A DNA stretch of 64,000 bases, from assembly GCA_946480475.1 (NCBI GenBank), contig CAMLJM010000012.1, positions 9,115 to 73,114 on the forward strand. The letters are read 5' to 3'. The position numbers were made by a program, and so were the translations under genes. Positions 27,220 to 36,261 of the stretch are shown piece by piece; positions within the stretch are counted from its first letter, which is position 1; each line of letters starts with the position of its first letter. The notes under the pieces were generated by a model. That model was not told where the DNA came from. It saw only the letters and a list, made by a program, of their open reading frames with translations, and did no database searches. This DNA comes from an uncultured Alphaproteobacteria bacterium. GTDB lineage: Bacteria > Pseudomonadota > Alphaproteobacteria > Micavibrionales > Micavibrionaceae.

Positions 27220-27816
27220 TTAGGGATTCGGGGTAAAATTCCGGTTGCGCAGGAAATGCATCCTGCTTTCAGCGTGGCTTTCCAGTTTCACGAATTGGGA
27301 GTTATCGTTTGCAGGCATGAAATGCGCCGGACCAATTTCAGAAGAAAGGTCGTTGCCTATGATAGATATGATTTTGGCATTAATACGTGCGGCAGCATCA
27401 TGCCACGCAGTTTTTTCAAAATGTTTTTTGCTAATGGTGAAGTGACCGGCTCCATGATCGCTGGAATAGTCAGCGGCAACCGTTGCAGGAGGGTTGAAGA
27501 CATAGCAAATAATAAGGAGATCGGCTGGTTTTGTTCTCAGCAGGAAGTCCTTACCGCCTTCTCAGGGGTCTTTATTTTCAATCTCTATGTCGAATTCGGG
27601 ATCCACGGCAATGTTATTATCGTTCAAACGGCGCAGGGTAAGTTCCAGATACATTCTATCCAGATCATACCAAGGCATGCCATTTGGAGAATTATAGGCG
27701 CCTACCATGCAGATGGTTTTCAATGCCGGTTGTTCCGGTGTGCCCGGACGGCAAAAGGCTGCGAATTTTTCGCGCAGCGAAAAGATAGTTTCCGGGGTTT
27801 CACCTAAGAATTTCAT
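27220..27816 (-). pseudogene. hypothetical gene interrupted by an in-frame TGA
   Basis: From ATG 27816 the frame runs 84 codons to TGA at 27564-27562, then stays open in the same frame for 113 more codons to TAA at 27222-27220. The second part starts EGGKDFLLRTKPADLL and has no start codon or ribosome site of its own, yet reads like normal protein (GHFTISKKHFEKTAWHDAAAR, EIGPAHFMPANDNSQ). The simplest reading is one gene of about 198 codons carrying a nonsense mutation. Sequencing error or readthrough are alternatives. I do not recognise the family. Confidence 0.6.
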
Positions 27817-27862
27817 GGCAAATTATATCATTTTCATAAGCTATATTGCAAGAAACAGATAT

Positions 27863-28510
27863 TCAGGCCCAGGCGGCACCGCTGTAAAAATAACGGCCTA
27901 ATCCCACTGTAAATATCAGGCAGCCATATAGGGCATGTTCCAGGCATGCGAGGCCCAATGATTTATGGCGGGCGAAATCACTGGCAAAGAGCAAGCCACC
28001 CAAGGCTGTCATGATGACGGCTACCGGGTTTAAAAACATCACGTGCATGAAGCCGAAGGAAATTGTAGAGGCAGCTATATATCCACGAGCGTTGCCCCAA
28101 AGCGGTCCGTAACGATGATAAATAAAACTGCGGTAAATAATTTCCTGTGGCCATACGGAGAGAAGCGGATAAAGGAACATGATCCTGACCCATAATTCCG
28201 GTCTATCCCGAGGCATACTGAGGAAGCTTTCTGGGATAAAGAACCAAGCCAGCAGGGCAATCAACGGGGCCAGTACGGTAAAACGTAGTAATACATGTTT
28301 CAGTCCCGCCCGGAGGCCCGGCCAGTTCCATTCAGCAGCATGCAGTCTTTGATAACCCCATTTCAGCACGCACCAGACGATCAGGGCGCCGACCCATAGG
28401 GTGGCAATCATAAGACCCCGGCTCTTCATGGTCAGGATCAGCAAAGGAAACCCACCGAATACCAGCAAGAATTCGGCCCAGAGAATATATTTAGACGTCG
28501 GAGTCTTCAT
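27863..28510 (-). CDS. CPBP family intramembrane glutamic endopeptidase-like protein
   Basis: 215 residues, about six to seven membrane segments. The CPBP/Abi core is visible: motif 1 as PQEIIYRSF near 125, motif 2 FGFMHVMFLNP and a later HALYG. Motif 1 has Gln in place of the first Glu of the usual EExxxR, which may reduce activity or reflect a subfamily. Family members cleave prenylated or membrane proteins and some give bacteriocin immunity. It sits 9 nt downstream of the AI-2E-type gene. Confidence 0.8.
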   Translation of the reverse strand: MKTPTSKYILWAEFLLVFGGFPLLILTMKSRGLMIATLWVGALIVWCVLKWGYQRLHAAEWNWPGLRAGLKHVLLRFTVLAPLIALLAWFFIPESFLSMPRDRPELWVRIMFLYPLLSVWPQEIIYRSFIYHRYGPLWGNARGYIAASTISFGFMHVMFLNPVAVIMTALGGLLFASDFARHKSLGLACLEHALYGCLIFTVGLGRYFYSGAAWA

Positions 28511-28519
28511 CAGACCAAT

Positions 28520-29650
28520 TTAGGTCGAGGTTTTTTCGACGAAAGGGGGATCTTCTGATATTGTTGGCGGCGCATCGGCGGCGGCTTTGCGCTGCCTGTC
28601 AGTATGGCTCCACTCTATTATAAGCGTATAGGCCACGGCCAGCAGTGTAGGGCCGATGAAAATGCCGATAAAACCAAACGCAATGATCCCGCCAAAGACG
28701 CCCAGCAATGTTACAAGCAGGGGTAAGTTACTGCCCAGGCTGATAAAGTAAGGGCGGATGACGTTATCAATCGAGCTTACAAGCAAAAGACCCCATAACA
28801 CCATGAAGATACCCATGCCTGTGTAGCCTTGCGTAAATAGCCAGATGGATGCCGGTACCCAAATTAATGGCGCTCCCAAAGGCAGGAATGACAAGATGAA
28901 TGTTACAAAGCCAAGGAAGACAGGGGCAGGGACGCCAGCAATCATAAAACCGATAGCGGAGAGTGTGCCTTGGGCTACGGCTGTACCCATCATCCCATAA
29001 ACAACGCCAATCATCGTGTTCTTAGAAACACGCAGCAAGTGCTGACCCCGCTGGCCCAGGAACTTGTCAATCAGGACATTCAGTCTGGCGGCGGCTTCGA
29101 CGCCATGGCGGAACAGGAAAAAGGCGATGATAACACCCAGCGTCAGATCGACCGCGCCACGTCCGACCGTACCAGCCACACCTGCAATACCCTGTGTAGC
29201 GGGGGCTGTCTGTTTCAGGGCCAGAGCGCTTAAAGCGCTTGAGTCCTGTACATAGTGTGCCCATTGTTCTGCAATCAGCGGTCCCACATGAGGCAAGGTT
29301 GCCAGCCATTCAGGGGCTTCCTTAGGAGGGTTTTGCAGGGCAGTAAGAATATTGCTGCTGATCCAGGTGAAGTTTTCAGCCAAGCTGGAGGCAAGGAACA
29401 TCAATGGCAGGATAAAGCACATGGCCAGCACAAGAGTCATTATGCCGGCCGCCAGGCCCCGCCGCCCCTGTAACTTTTGCTCCAGCCATGAATAGGCAGG
29501 CCAAGCAGACAGGGTAAAAATGATCGCCAGCAGGATGGCCGGGATAAAGGGTGCGATCACAATCACACTTAATATAGCGAGCGCCGCCAAGGCCGTTATG
29601 ACCACGATCATACGATAAATGGATATCCGATCCAGGCTGCCGATCTTCAT
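28520..29650 (-). CDS. AI-2E/PerM (YdiK-like) family permease
   Basis: 376 residues from ATG 29650, preceded by GGAGAG; an upstream in-frame ATG lacks a ribosome site. Two membrane segments at the N-terminus, a soluble helical region, then LRVSKNTMIGVVYGMMGTAVAQG and FLSFLPLGAPLIWVPASIWL, the signature of the family, and a closing six-helix half. Substrates include autoinducer-2 or ions for some members, and none is known for YdiK. The C-terminus is a short polar tail. Confidence 0.85.
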   Translation of the reverse strand: MKIGSLDRISIYRMIVVITALAALAILSVIVIAPFIPAILLAIIFTLSAWPAYSWLEQKLQGRRGLAAGIMTLVLAMCFILPLMFLASSLAENFTWISSNILTALQNPPKEAPEWLATLPHVGPLIAEQWAHYVQDSSALSALALKQTAPATQGIAGVAGTVGRGAVDLTLGVIIAFFLFRHGVEAAARLNVLIDKFLGQRGQHLLRVSKNTMIGVVYGMMGTAVAQGTLSAIGFMIAGVPAPVFLGFVTFILSFLPLGAPLIWVPASIWLFTQGYTGMGIFMVLWGLLLVSSIDNVIRPYFISLGSNLPLLVTLLGVFGGIIAFGFIGIFIGPTLLAVAYTLIIEWSHTDRQRKAAADAPPTISEDPPFVEKTST

Positions 29651-29936
29651 AGTGATTCTCTCCGCGTTGTAGAACACCGCCAGAATAGCGGGTTTCTGAG
29701 GGGTCGCAAAGCAGTATCAAAACGTGTTTTAGAGGGTTGTGCGCACAAAATATGTGGAAAACCCTCTAAAAACGGCCTTTTTCAGCGTTTTTGCTGAAAA
29801 AGGCTCTCGACAAGCGCGGCGACTCGTACCATTGTTTGATCATCAAGACAGTACATTGAGATTCGCCGCTGTTTATGCGGCTTTTTGAGAGGTCCTGTCC
29901 GTTTAACAATGATAGCTAACTCAAGGAAGTTAAATC
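29651..29936 (+). promoter_or_regulatory. structured leader/intergenic region upstream of HU
   Basis: This 286-bp divergent intergenic region holds three strong pairings. Hairpin A is TTTTAGAGGGTT (29727-29738) with AACCCTCTAAAA (29760-29771), 12 bp. Hairpin B is 29775-29786 with 29793-29804, 12 bp perfect around GTTTTT. Hairpin C is GCCGC (29865-29869) with GCGGC (29877-29881) followed by TTTTT, terminator-like. GCGGCGA (29816-29822) can instead pair with TCGCCGC (29863-29869), which would disrupt hairpin C. Together these look like an attenuator or small RNA in front of the HU gene. Confidence 0.5.
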
Positions 29937-30290
29937 ATGGCGACTGCAAAAAAAGCTCCGGCTAAAGCTCCTGCTAAAAAAGCTGCTGCTAAAGCATCCA
30001 CAACGGCTCCAACCGTTACTCTGAAACAGATCGGTTCTGATCTGGCTGAGAAGCACGAACTGTCCAAAAAGCAAATGAACGCGATTATGGAAGATCTGGT
30101 TGCTAACCTCGGTAAAAACCTGAAAAAAGGCAACCGTATCCGTATGGCTGGCCTGGGTATCCTCCAAGTGCGTAAACGCGCTGCTCGTATGGGCCGCAAC
30201 CCACGCACAGGCGAAGCGATCAAAATTCCTGCGAAGAAAAAAATCAATTTCCGCGCAGCGAAAGAACTGAAAGAAACAGTAGGCGTATAA
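29937..30290 (+). CDS. HU/IHF family DNA-binding protein with Lys/Ala/Pro-rich N-terminal tail
   Basis: 117 residues. The first 30 residues are a Lys/Ala/Pro-rich tail (KKAPAKAPAKKAAAK), then a complete HU fold: LKQIGSDLAEKHELSKKQMNAIMEDLV and the DNA-binding arm GRNPRTGEAIKIPAKKKINFRAAKELK. The tail is histone H1-like and should add non-specific DNA binding. AAGGAAG precedes the ATG. The gene is monocistronic with a strong terminator. Codon use is strongly biased toward preferred codons, in keeping with an abundant protein. Confidence 0.92.
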   Translation: MATAKKAPAKAPAKKAAAKASTTAPTVTLKQIGSDLAEKHELSKKQMNAIMEDLVANLGKNLKKGNRIRMAGLGILQVRKRAARMGRNPRTGEAIKIPAKKKINFRAAKELKETVGV

Positions 30291-30310
30291 TTCGCCCCCC
30301 GTTTGTGAAA

Positions 30311-30342
30311 AGTCCTCCGGATAACCGTCCGGGGGGCTTTTT
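30311..30342 (+). terminator. terminator of the HU gene
   Basis: An 11-bp stem with two G-T pairs (30311-30321 with 30328-30338) around TAACCG, followed by TTTTTC. Confidence 0.85.
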
Positions 30343-30410
30343 CTTTATCCGGGCATACGGTAAAATTTTAATGCTTTCACATATTTGAACCGTTTTTGCC
30401 GGAGTCCCTG

Positions 30411-33400
30411 ATGCGGAACCTCTTTGCTGCTTTTTTCGTCCTCTCGCTATCTCTATCCGCCGCGGTGCAGGCGCAGGGTATAAAACCCCTCGATATTTTG
30501 CGGGTAACCCCTCAAGGCGAAGACGTTGCAGCAGCGCAGCAGATTGTCATTGAATTCAATCGTGCGGTTGTGCCTGTGGGGCGTATGGATCGTACAGCCG
30601 AAGAAGTGGGGGTAACGGTCACACCCAGCCTTGCCTGTCAGTGGCGTTGGATCAATACATCAACACTTGCCTGTAATCTTGATGGTGATACCCATATGGT
30701 AGAATCCACTGAATACAAAGTGGATATCCGGCAGGGTGTCATTAAAGCTGAAGATGGAGGCAGTTTACCAGAGGCTAAATCATATACGTTCACGACGATC
30801 AGGCCCGAGATTTCCTATTATAATTTTGTGACCTGGCGCGGTGCGACAACACCTGTGATAAGGATTGTTTTCAACCAACCTGTTACAAAATCATCGGCTA
30901 CACAGCACCTTTATTTTCAGGAAGTCAATCTTCCTAAACAGCTTGTAAGTCTGTCGCCTGACCCTGATGACTCAGAGGCGGTAATTAAGCATGGTGAAGA
31001 TGAAGCCCGTCGGGTATGGCTGGTTGAGCCCCGCAAGCCGCTGGCCGCTGATGCTACGGGTGTAGCGTTAATGATGGAACCCGGCATCGTATCTCCCTTG
31101 GGCCCTGAAGCCAGTGTTGCAAAGCGTGATATTGTGACTTTCAATACATATCCTGAATTTCGTTTTATTGGACTGCAATGCACGAATAACGAAGATGTTG
31201 GTGTTCTTATAGAGCCTGGAAAGCCACAAACCCCAGATCAACTCTGTAACCCTATGCGCCCTGCATCGCTTGCTTTTAGCGTGCCTGTATTGCGATCAGA
31301 AGTGAGTTCCAATGTAACTTTCTCTCCGGATCTTGCAGGGGGCAGAAAGGGTTATAACCCCTGGGGGGATGAAAATCGTGATTGGTCAAGGCTGGATCAG
31401 CCGTACAGTGGTTCTCATTACTTTATTGGATTGCCGATTGGGTTAAAGGCAGCACAACAATATACGATTACTGTGCCGAGCAAGAAACCTGGCATTAAAG
31501 CCGCGCTTTCCCAATTAATGGGTAAAGATGCAAAAGAGGGTATGCAGGACGAATTTGGCCGTACGCTGATGAAGCCTGTAAAACTTGTTTTTTCTACCAA
31601 TCATCGTCCCCCCAACTTTGAACTGGTTCACAAAGAAGCTGTGCTGGAGAAAAATGTTGATAGCGAGGTTCCTCTCTATGTCAATAATTTACAGTCCTAC
31701 AGCCTAAATTACCGCCGCGTGAATATTGCAGGCGTGCAGACGGATCAATCTTATACGCAGACCGTGCCATCACCGGAAGATGTTCAATTCGCCGTGCCTT
31801 TGGGTGTGCGGGAAATGCTGGGAGATAAACCCGGTGTCATTTATGGTCATCTGCAAACCGAACCTCAGATTCCTAATTACAATCCTTCTTTTGCAAGATT
31901 GTTCGCGCAGGTAACGCCATTCCAAGTTCACTTAAAACTGGGCCATTTCCAGTCGGTTGCCTGGGTTACAGACTTGGCGACGGGGCAGCCTGTAGAGGGG
32001 GCGCAGGTCGTTCTTTATAAGGATGAGTTGTCAGATCTTTCCATTCCGGAGGCCACGGCCTCTGGAAATACTACAGATGCGAATGGGGTTGCTTTGCTTC
32101 CGGGGACAGCGGAAGTTGACCCTGACAATGCCCTTACTCAGGCGTGGCGGGAAGAAGATCCGCGCCTGTTTTTGCGTGTAGATAAAGGCGAGGATATGGC
32201 TTTAATGCCACTCAGCTACGATTTTTACATCGACACCTGGCGTGCCTCGAATGAAACAATATGGTCCGACCTTCAGAAAAAGTACGGACACTTAAAGTCC
32301 TGGGGCATGACAGCCCAAGGCGTTTACCGGGCCGGAGATATGATGGAATATAAAATCTTTGTCCGGGACCAGAATAACCTGACGTTAGTACCGCCGCCCT
32401 CAGATGCTAAATATACTCTGGAAATCCTGGATGCCGCGAATAAGTCGCTCTGGAAGGGCGAAGATATCAAGCTTTCCGAGTTTGGGGCCTATGCAGGGAT
32501 ATATAGCATTCCCAAGAATGCTGCTGTGGGCTGGTACAGATTTGAACTGACTGTAGAGTTTCCGGGAGAGGAGACTCGCACCTATGAGCCCTTACGTGTG
32601 CTTGTCAGCGATTTTACTGTTGCACCTTTCCGTGTCACCAGTGAGATGAACGGAGATCACTTCAAAGCGGGTGACAAGGTGGATCTGCATGCGGATGCGA
32701 AAATGCATGCTGGCGGTGCTTATACAGACGCTTCAGTGCGTGTGATAGGTATTGTGAAAAGCAAGCGGTTTGAGTCCAAGAATCCGACAGCTCAGGGCTT
32801 TATATTCGATAGCTTCCAGGAAGGAAATTCAGACGAGCAAATATTTGAGAAATCTGCCCCCTTAGACGATAAGGGTGTATGGAATGAGTCTTTTATTCTT
32901 CCGGCCATCAATATTGCTTATGGCACTTTGGAGCTTGAGGCCGGTGTGCAAGATGACCGCGGCAAGACGATAGCGAATGTAAGCCGCGCTGATTATTTTG
33001 GCGTAGATCGACTGGTGGGAATAAAATCTACTCAATGGATCTATGAAGCAAAGAAGCCTGCTGTTCTTCCTATTATGGTTGTTGACGATAAGGGTGATCC
33101 TGTTGCTGGCGTGCCCATCAGGGTTACCATTGAGAAGGAATCTATTAATACAGCACGTGTTAAGGGTGCGGGTAATGCCTACCTTTCTGATGTGACAACA
33201 GAGTGGAAACAGCTGGCGCATTGTGACCTCACCTCTAAGCCTGAGGGAGAGAGTTGTACATTTGCACCGGATAGCGCTGGTACTTTCCGATTGACGGCAG
33301 AAATCAGCGATACAAAAGGTGTGAAGCATAAAACAACTATGCAGCTTTGGGCGACAGGCGATGATTATGTGCAGTGGAATAGTGATGCCGATAGTGCTCT

Positions 33401-36260
33401 GACAATAGTCCCGGAAAAATCGGAATACCGAATTGGCGATACGGCTAAATATCTCATCAAAAACCCATACCCTGGTACCAAAGCTCTGGTCACAATTGAA
33501 CGCTATGGTGTCATAGATACGTTTGTTATGCCTCTGGAGGGCAGCACGCCTACAATAGAATTTCCCGTTAAGCCCGATTATATGCCGGGATTCTATTTGT
33601 CAGTTGTTGTCGCTTCCCCGCGTGTTGAGGCGCCTCCTGCTGAAGAGGGGCAAGTTGATCTGGGCAAGCCGACATTCCGGATGGGATATGTTACTGTGCC
33701 TGTTAAAGATCCCGTTAAGGAAATGCAGGTCGATGTAAAAGTTGCACAGGATGTTTATCGCCCACGGGATAAGGTGAAGCTTGACCTGACAGCTGTTCCG
33801 CGTTTGGAAATGGCAGAGAAGCAGCCTATCGAACTTACGGTGGCTGTCGTTGATGAGGCCGTGTTTGATCTGATTAGTGGTGGTCGTTCTGCTTATGACC
33901 CCTATGAGGGGTTCTACAGCCTTGAAAGTCTGGATCTACGTAATTATAGCCTTATGATGCGTCTTGTGGGCCGGCAGAAATTTGAGAAGAAAGGCGCTAA
34001 CCCCGGTGGTGACGGTGGCACTGATGTGGATATGCGCACATTATTTAAATATGTGAGCTATTGGAATCCTGGTGTTAAAACAGATGAGAGCGGCAAGGCT
34101 TCGGTTGAGTTTGAGGCCCCTGATAATCTGACAGGGTGGCGCGTTCTTGTGCTGGCAACTACACCGGGCGATAGGTTGGGATTGGGGGAAGATAATTTCA
34201 AGGTGAATCGGCCCACCGAGGTCAGGCCCGTTATGCCTAACCAGGTTCGTGAAGGAGATGAATTCAAAGCCGGTTTCAGTGTTATGAACCGCACGGATAC
34301 AGCCCGCACTATTCATGTCTCCATCGAGGCTAGTGGTGACCTGAAAGGTGAACCTGTGCAAACTAAAGCTGAAGAGGTGCATTTAGAACCATACAAGCGT
34401 GCGATTGTATATATGGATCTGAGTGCGGCCATTTTACCTGCCAGCCGTGAGATACCTGAAGGGAAAATCAACTTCAAAGCAACCGCTGCCGATGCTGATG
34501 ATAGTGACGGAACTGTTTACACATTACCGCTCTATAAGAGCCGTATTACCGATGTAGGAGCAAGCTATGGCACTACAACCGAGGAGAAGGTTCAAGAGAG
34601 CGTTGCTTTCCCTGAAGGGATTTATACCGATACGGGTGATGTCAGCGTAGTTCTTTCACCTAGCGTCATTGCCAATCTTGATGGTGCGTTCCGATACATG
34701 CGTGATTACCCCTATACCTGCTGGGAACAAACCATTACGCGTGGTGTGATGGCTTCCCATTATAATCAGTTAAAAGCTTATTTACCTGAGGGCTTGGTGT
34801 GGGAAGGCAGTGATACGTTGCCACAGGAAATGCTGGAAAGAGCTACTGACTATCAGGCACCTAATGGCGGCATGACATATTTTATTCCCCGTGATGAATA
34901 TGTTGATCCTTATCTGAGCGCTTACACCGCATTGGCATTCCGGTGGCTTGCTAAGGCTGGCTATGAAGTACCGGAAGCCGTGGAAACCAAGCTGCAGGCA
35001 TACCTTGAGAACTTCCTGAAACAGGATGCAGCGCCGAGCTTCTATCAAGCAGGCATGACCTCTACCGTACGTGCGGTGGCCTTGGCGGCTTTGGTTGACG
35101 CTGGAAAGGCCGGTAAAGATGATGTGTTGCGTTTTGAGCCTCATGTCAAAGGTATGAGTTTATTCGGCAAAGCTTTATTTATGCAGGCTGCCATCAGGGC
35201 GGGAGGACTTGAAACCGAAACGCGCAGCGTGGCTGATATGATATTTGCGGCGGGAAATGAAACCGGCGGCAAGTTCAATTTCAATGAAACCTTGGATAAT
35301 GGCTATGCGCGTATTCTGACAACGACTCTGCGCGATAACTGCAGCGTCCTGGATGCCTTTATGGATTATGCGGCTACAGATTCCGGGCAGGAGATTATAG
35401 GCGATAAACCCTTCAAACTTGTCCGTTCCATCACGCAATCCCGTGGCAGTCGCGATCATTGGGAAAACACGCAGGAAAATATGTTCTGTATGAATGCCTT
35501 GGTGAACTATGCCAAGCGTTATGAAAGCGAAACGCCCGATATGACTGTGAAAGTTAATCTGGATAGTAAGGAAATTGGACAGGCAACCTTTAAATCAATC
35601 AAAGACGAATCGCAGACCGTATCTAGGGATATTGTCGATGGTGATGCAGGTCGTAAAACCACAATTGATATCCTTAAAGAAGGGCCAGGTCGCCTTTATT
35701 ACGCAACCCGCATGCGTTACGCCTTAAGGACAGTGGCAGATAAAGAGGTCAATGCCGGTATGGATATTCGCCGTGAGTACCATATCAAACGCGATGGTAA
35801 GTGGGTTCTTATGTCTGATGCCGACAGCATCAAACGCGGCGATATCGTACGCGTTGACTTGTTTATTAATGCACCCTCTGCTCGTAACTTTGTCGTTGTG
35901 AACGATCCTCTGCCAGGAGGACTTGAAACTGTAAACCGTGATCTTGCCACAGCATCTGCAGTCGATGCAGATGAGGGGTTGTTTGATCAGGCAGGTGGAT
36001 CGTTCTGGTTTAAATATGGGGATTGGCACGAATATGGCTTTAGCCGCTGGAGTTTCTATCACAAGGAATTGCGCCATGACTCGGCTCGTTTCTATGCAGA
36101 TCGCATTGAGGAAGGGAATTATCACCTTTCCTATGTGGCGCAGGCGATTGCCGACGGTTCATTCCAGGCACCGTCAGCACGGGTTGAAGAAATGTATGAT
36201 CCTGATGTTTATGGGCGTTCTTTGTCCCGTGAATTGAAGATCCAGACGGACAGCCCCTAA
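30411..36260 (+). CDS. bacterial alpha-2-macroglobulin with thioester motif
   Basis: 1949 residues from ATG 30411, which has a CCGGAG ribosome site; an upstream in-frame TTG is less likely. A signal peptide (LFAAFFVLSLSLSAAVQA) has no lipobox, so the protein is periplasmic rather than lipid-anchored. Repeated MG-type beta domains fill the first 1200 residues. The thioester motif CWEQ is at residue 1437 in PYTCWEQTITRG, followed by a helical TED-like domain (ATDYQAPNGGMTYF). These proteins trap proteases that enter the periplasm. One nucleotide separates it from pbpC, the classical partner that repairs peptidoglycan. Confidence 0.9.
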   Translation: MRNLFAAFFVLSLSLSAAVQAQGIKPLDILRVTPQGEDVAAAQQIVIEFNRAVVPVGRMDRTAEEVGVTVTPSLACQWRWINTSTLACNLDGDTHMVESTEYKVDIRQGVIKAEDGGSLPEAKSYTFTTIRPEISYYNFVTWRGATTPVIRIVFNQPVTKSSATQHLYFQEVNLPKQLVSLSPDPDDSEAVIKHGEDEARRVWLVEPRKPLAADATGVALMMEPGIVSPLGPEASVAKRDIVTFNTYPEFRFIGLQCTNNEDVGVLIEPGKPQTPDQLCNPMRPASLAFSVPVLRSEVSSNVTFSPDLAGGRKGYNPWGDENRDWSRLDQPYSGSHYFIGLPIGLKAAQQYTITVPSKKPGIKAALSQLMGKDAKEGMQDEFGRTLMKPVKLVFSTNHRPPNFELVHKEAVLEKNVDSEVPLYVNNLQSYSLNYRRVNIAGVQTDQSYTQTVPSPEDVQFAVPLGVREMLGDKPGVIYGHLQTEPQIPNYNPSFARLFAQVTPFQVHLKLGHFQSVAWVTDLATGQPVEGAQVVLYKDELSDLSIPEATASGNTTDANGVALLPGTAEVDPDNALTQAWREEDPRLFLRVDKGEDMALMPLSYDFYIDTWRASNETIWSDLQKKYGHLKSWGMTAQGVYRAGDMMEYKIFVRDQNNLTLVPPPSDAKYTLEILDAANKSLWKGEDIKLSEFGAYAGIYSIPKNAAVGWYRFELTVEFPGEETRTYEPLRVLVSDFTVAPFRVTSEMNGDHFKAGDKVDLHADAKMHAGGAYTDASVRVIGIVKSKRFESKNPTAQGFIFDSFQEGNSDEQIFEKSAPLDDKGVWNESFILPAINIAYGTLELEAGVQDDRGKTIANVSRADYFGVDRLVGIKSTQWIYEAKKPAVLPIMVVDDKGDPVAGVPIRVTIEKESINTARVKGAGNAYLSDVTTEWKQLAHCDLTSKPEGESCTFAPDSAGTFRLTAEISDTKGVKHKTTMQLWATGDDYVQWNSDADSALTIVPEKSEYRIGDTAKYLIKNPYPGTKALVTIERYGVIDTFVMPLEGSTPTIEFPVKPDYMPGFYLSVVVASPRVEAPPAEEGQVDLGKPTFRMGYVTVPVKDPVKEMQVDVKVAQDVYRPRDKVKLDLTAVPRLEMAEKQPIELTVAVVDEAVFDLISGGRSAYDPYEGFYSLESLDLRNYSLMMRLVGRQKFEKKGANPGGDGGTDVDMRTLFKYVSYWNPGVKTDESGKASVEFEAPDNLTGWRVLVLATTPGDRLGLGEDNFKVNRPTEVRPVMPNQVREGDEFKAGFSVMNRTDTARTIHVSIEASGDLKGEPVQTKAEEVHLEPYKRAIVYMDLSAAILPASREIPEGKINFKATAADADDSDGTVYTLPLYKSRITDVGASYGTTTEEKVQESVAFPEGIYTDTGDVSVVLSPSVIANLDGAFRYMRDYPYTCWEQTITRGVMASHYNQLKAYLPEGLVWEGSDTLPQEMLERATDYQAPNGGMTYFIPRDEYVDPYLSAYTALAFRWLAKAGYEVPEAVETKLQAYLENFLKQDAAPSFYQAGMTSTVRAVALAALVDAGKAGKDDVLRFEPHVKGMSLFGKALFMQAAIRAGGLETETRSVADMIFAAGNETGGKFNFNETLDNGYARILTTTLRDNCSVLDAFMDYAATDSGQEIIGDKPFKLVRSITQSRGSRDHWENTQENMFCMNALVNYAKRYESETPDMTVKVNLDSKEIGQATFKSIKDESQTVSRDIVDGDAGRKTTIDILKEGPGRLYYATRMRYALRTVADKEVNAGMDIRREYHIKRDGKWVLMSDADSIKRGDIVRVDLFINAPSARNFVVVNDPLPGGLETVNRDLATASAVDADEGLFDQAGGSFWFKYGDWHEYGFSRWSFYHKELRHDSARFYADRIEEGNYHLSYVAQAIADGSFQAPSARVEEMYDPDVYGRSLSRELKIQTDSP

Positions 36261-36261
36261 T

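Noticed and set aside
27562..27564. TGA as selenocysteine codon
   Set aside because: I see no convincing SECIS-like hairpin right after it and no Cys- or redox-type context; nonsense mutation or sequencing error is simpler.
27130..27807. 225-codon plus-strand ORF
   Set aside because: It is antisense to the TGA-interrupted minus-strand gene, whose protein sequence is more natural; it has no ribosome site and also starts inside the lipoprotein gene.
29775..29886. 4.5S or 6S RNA in the HU leader
   Set aside because: The conserved SRP RNA loop is absent and the length and pairing do not fit 6S; a leader or unknown small RNA remains possible.
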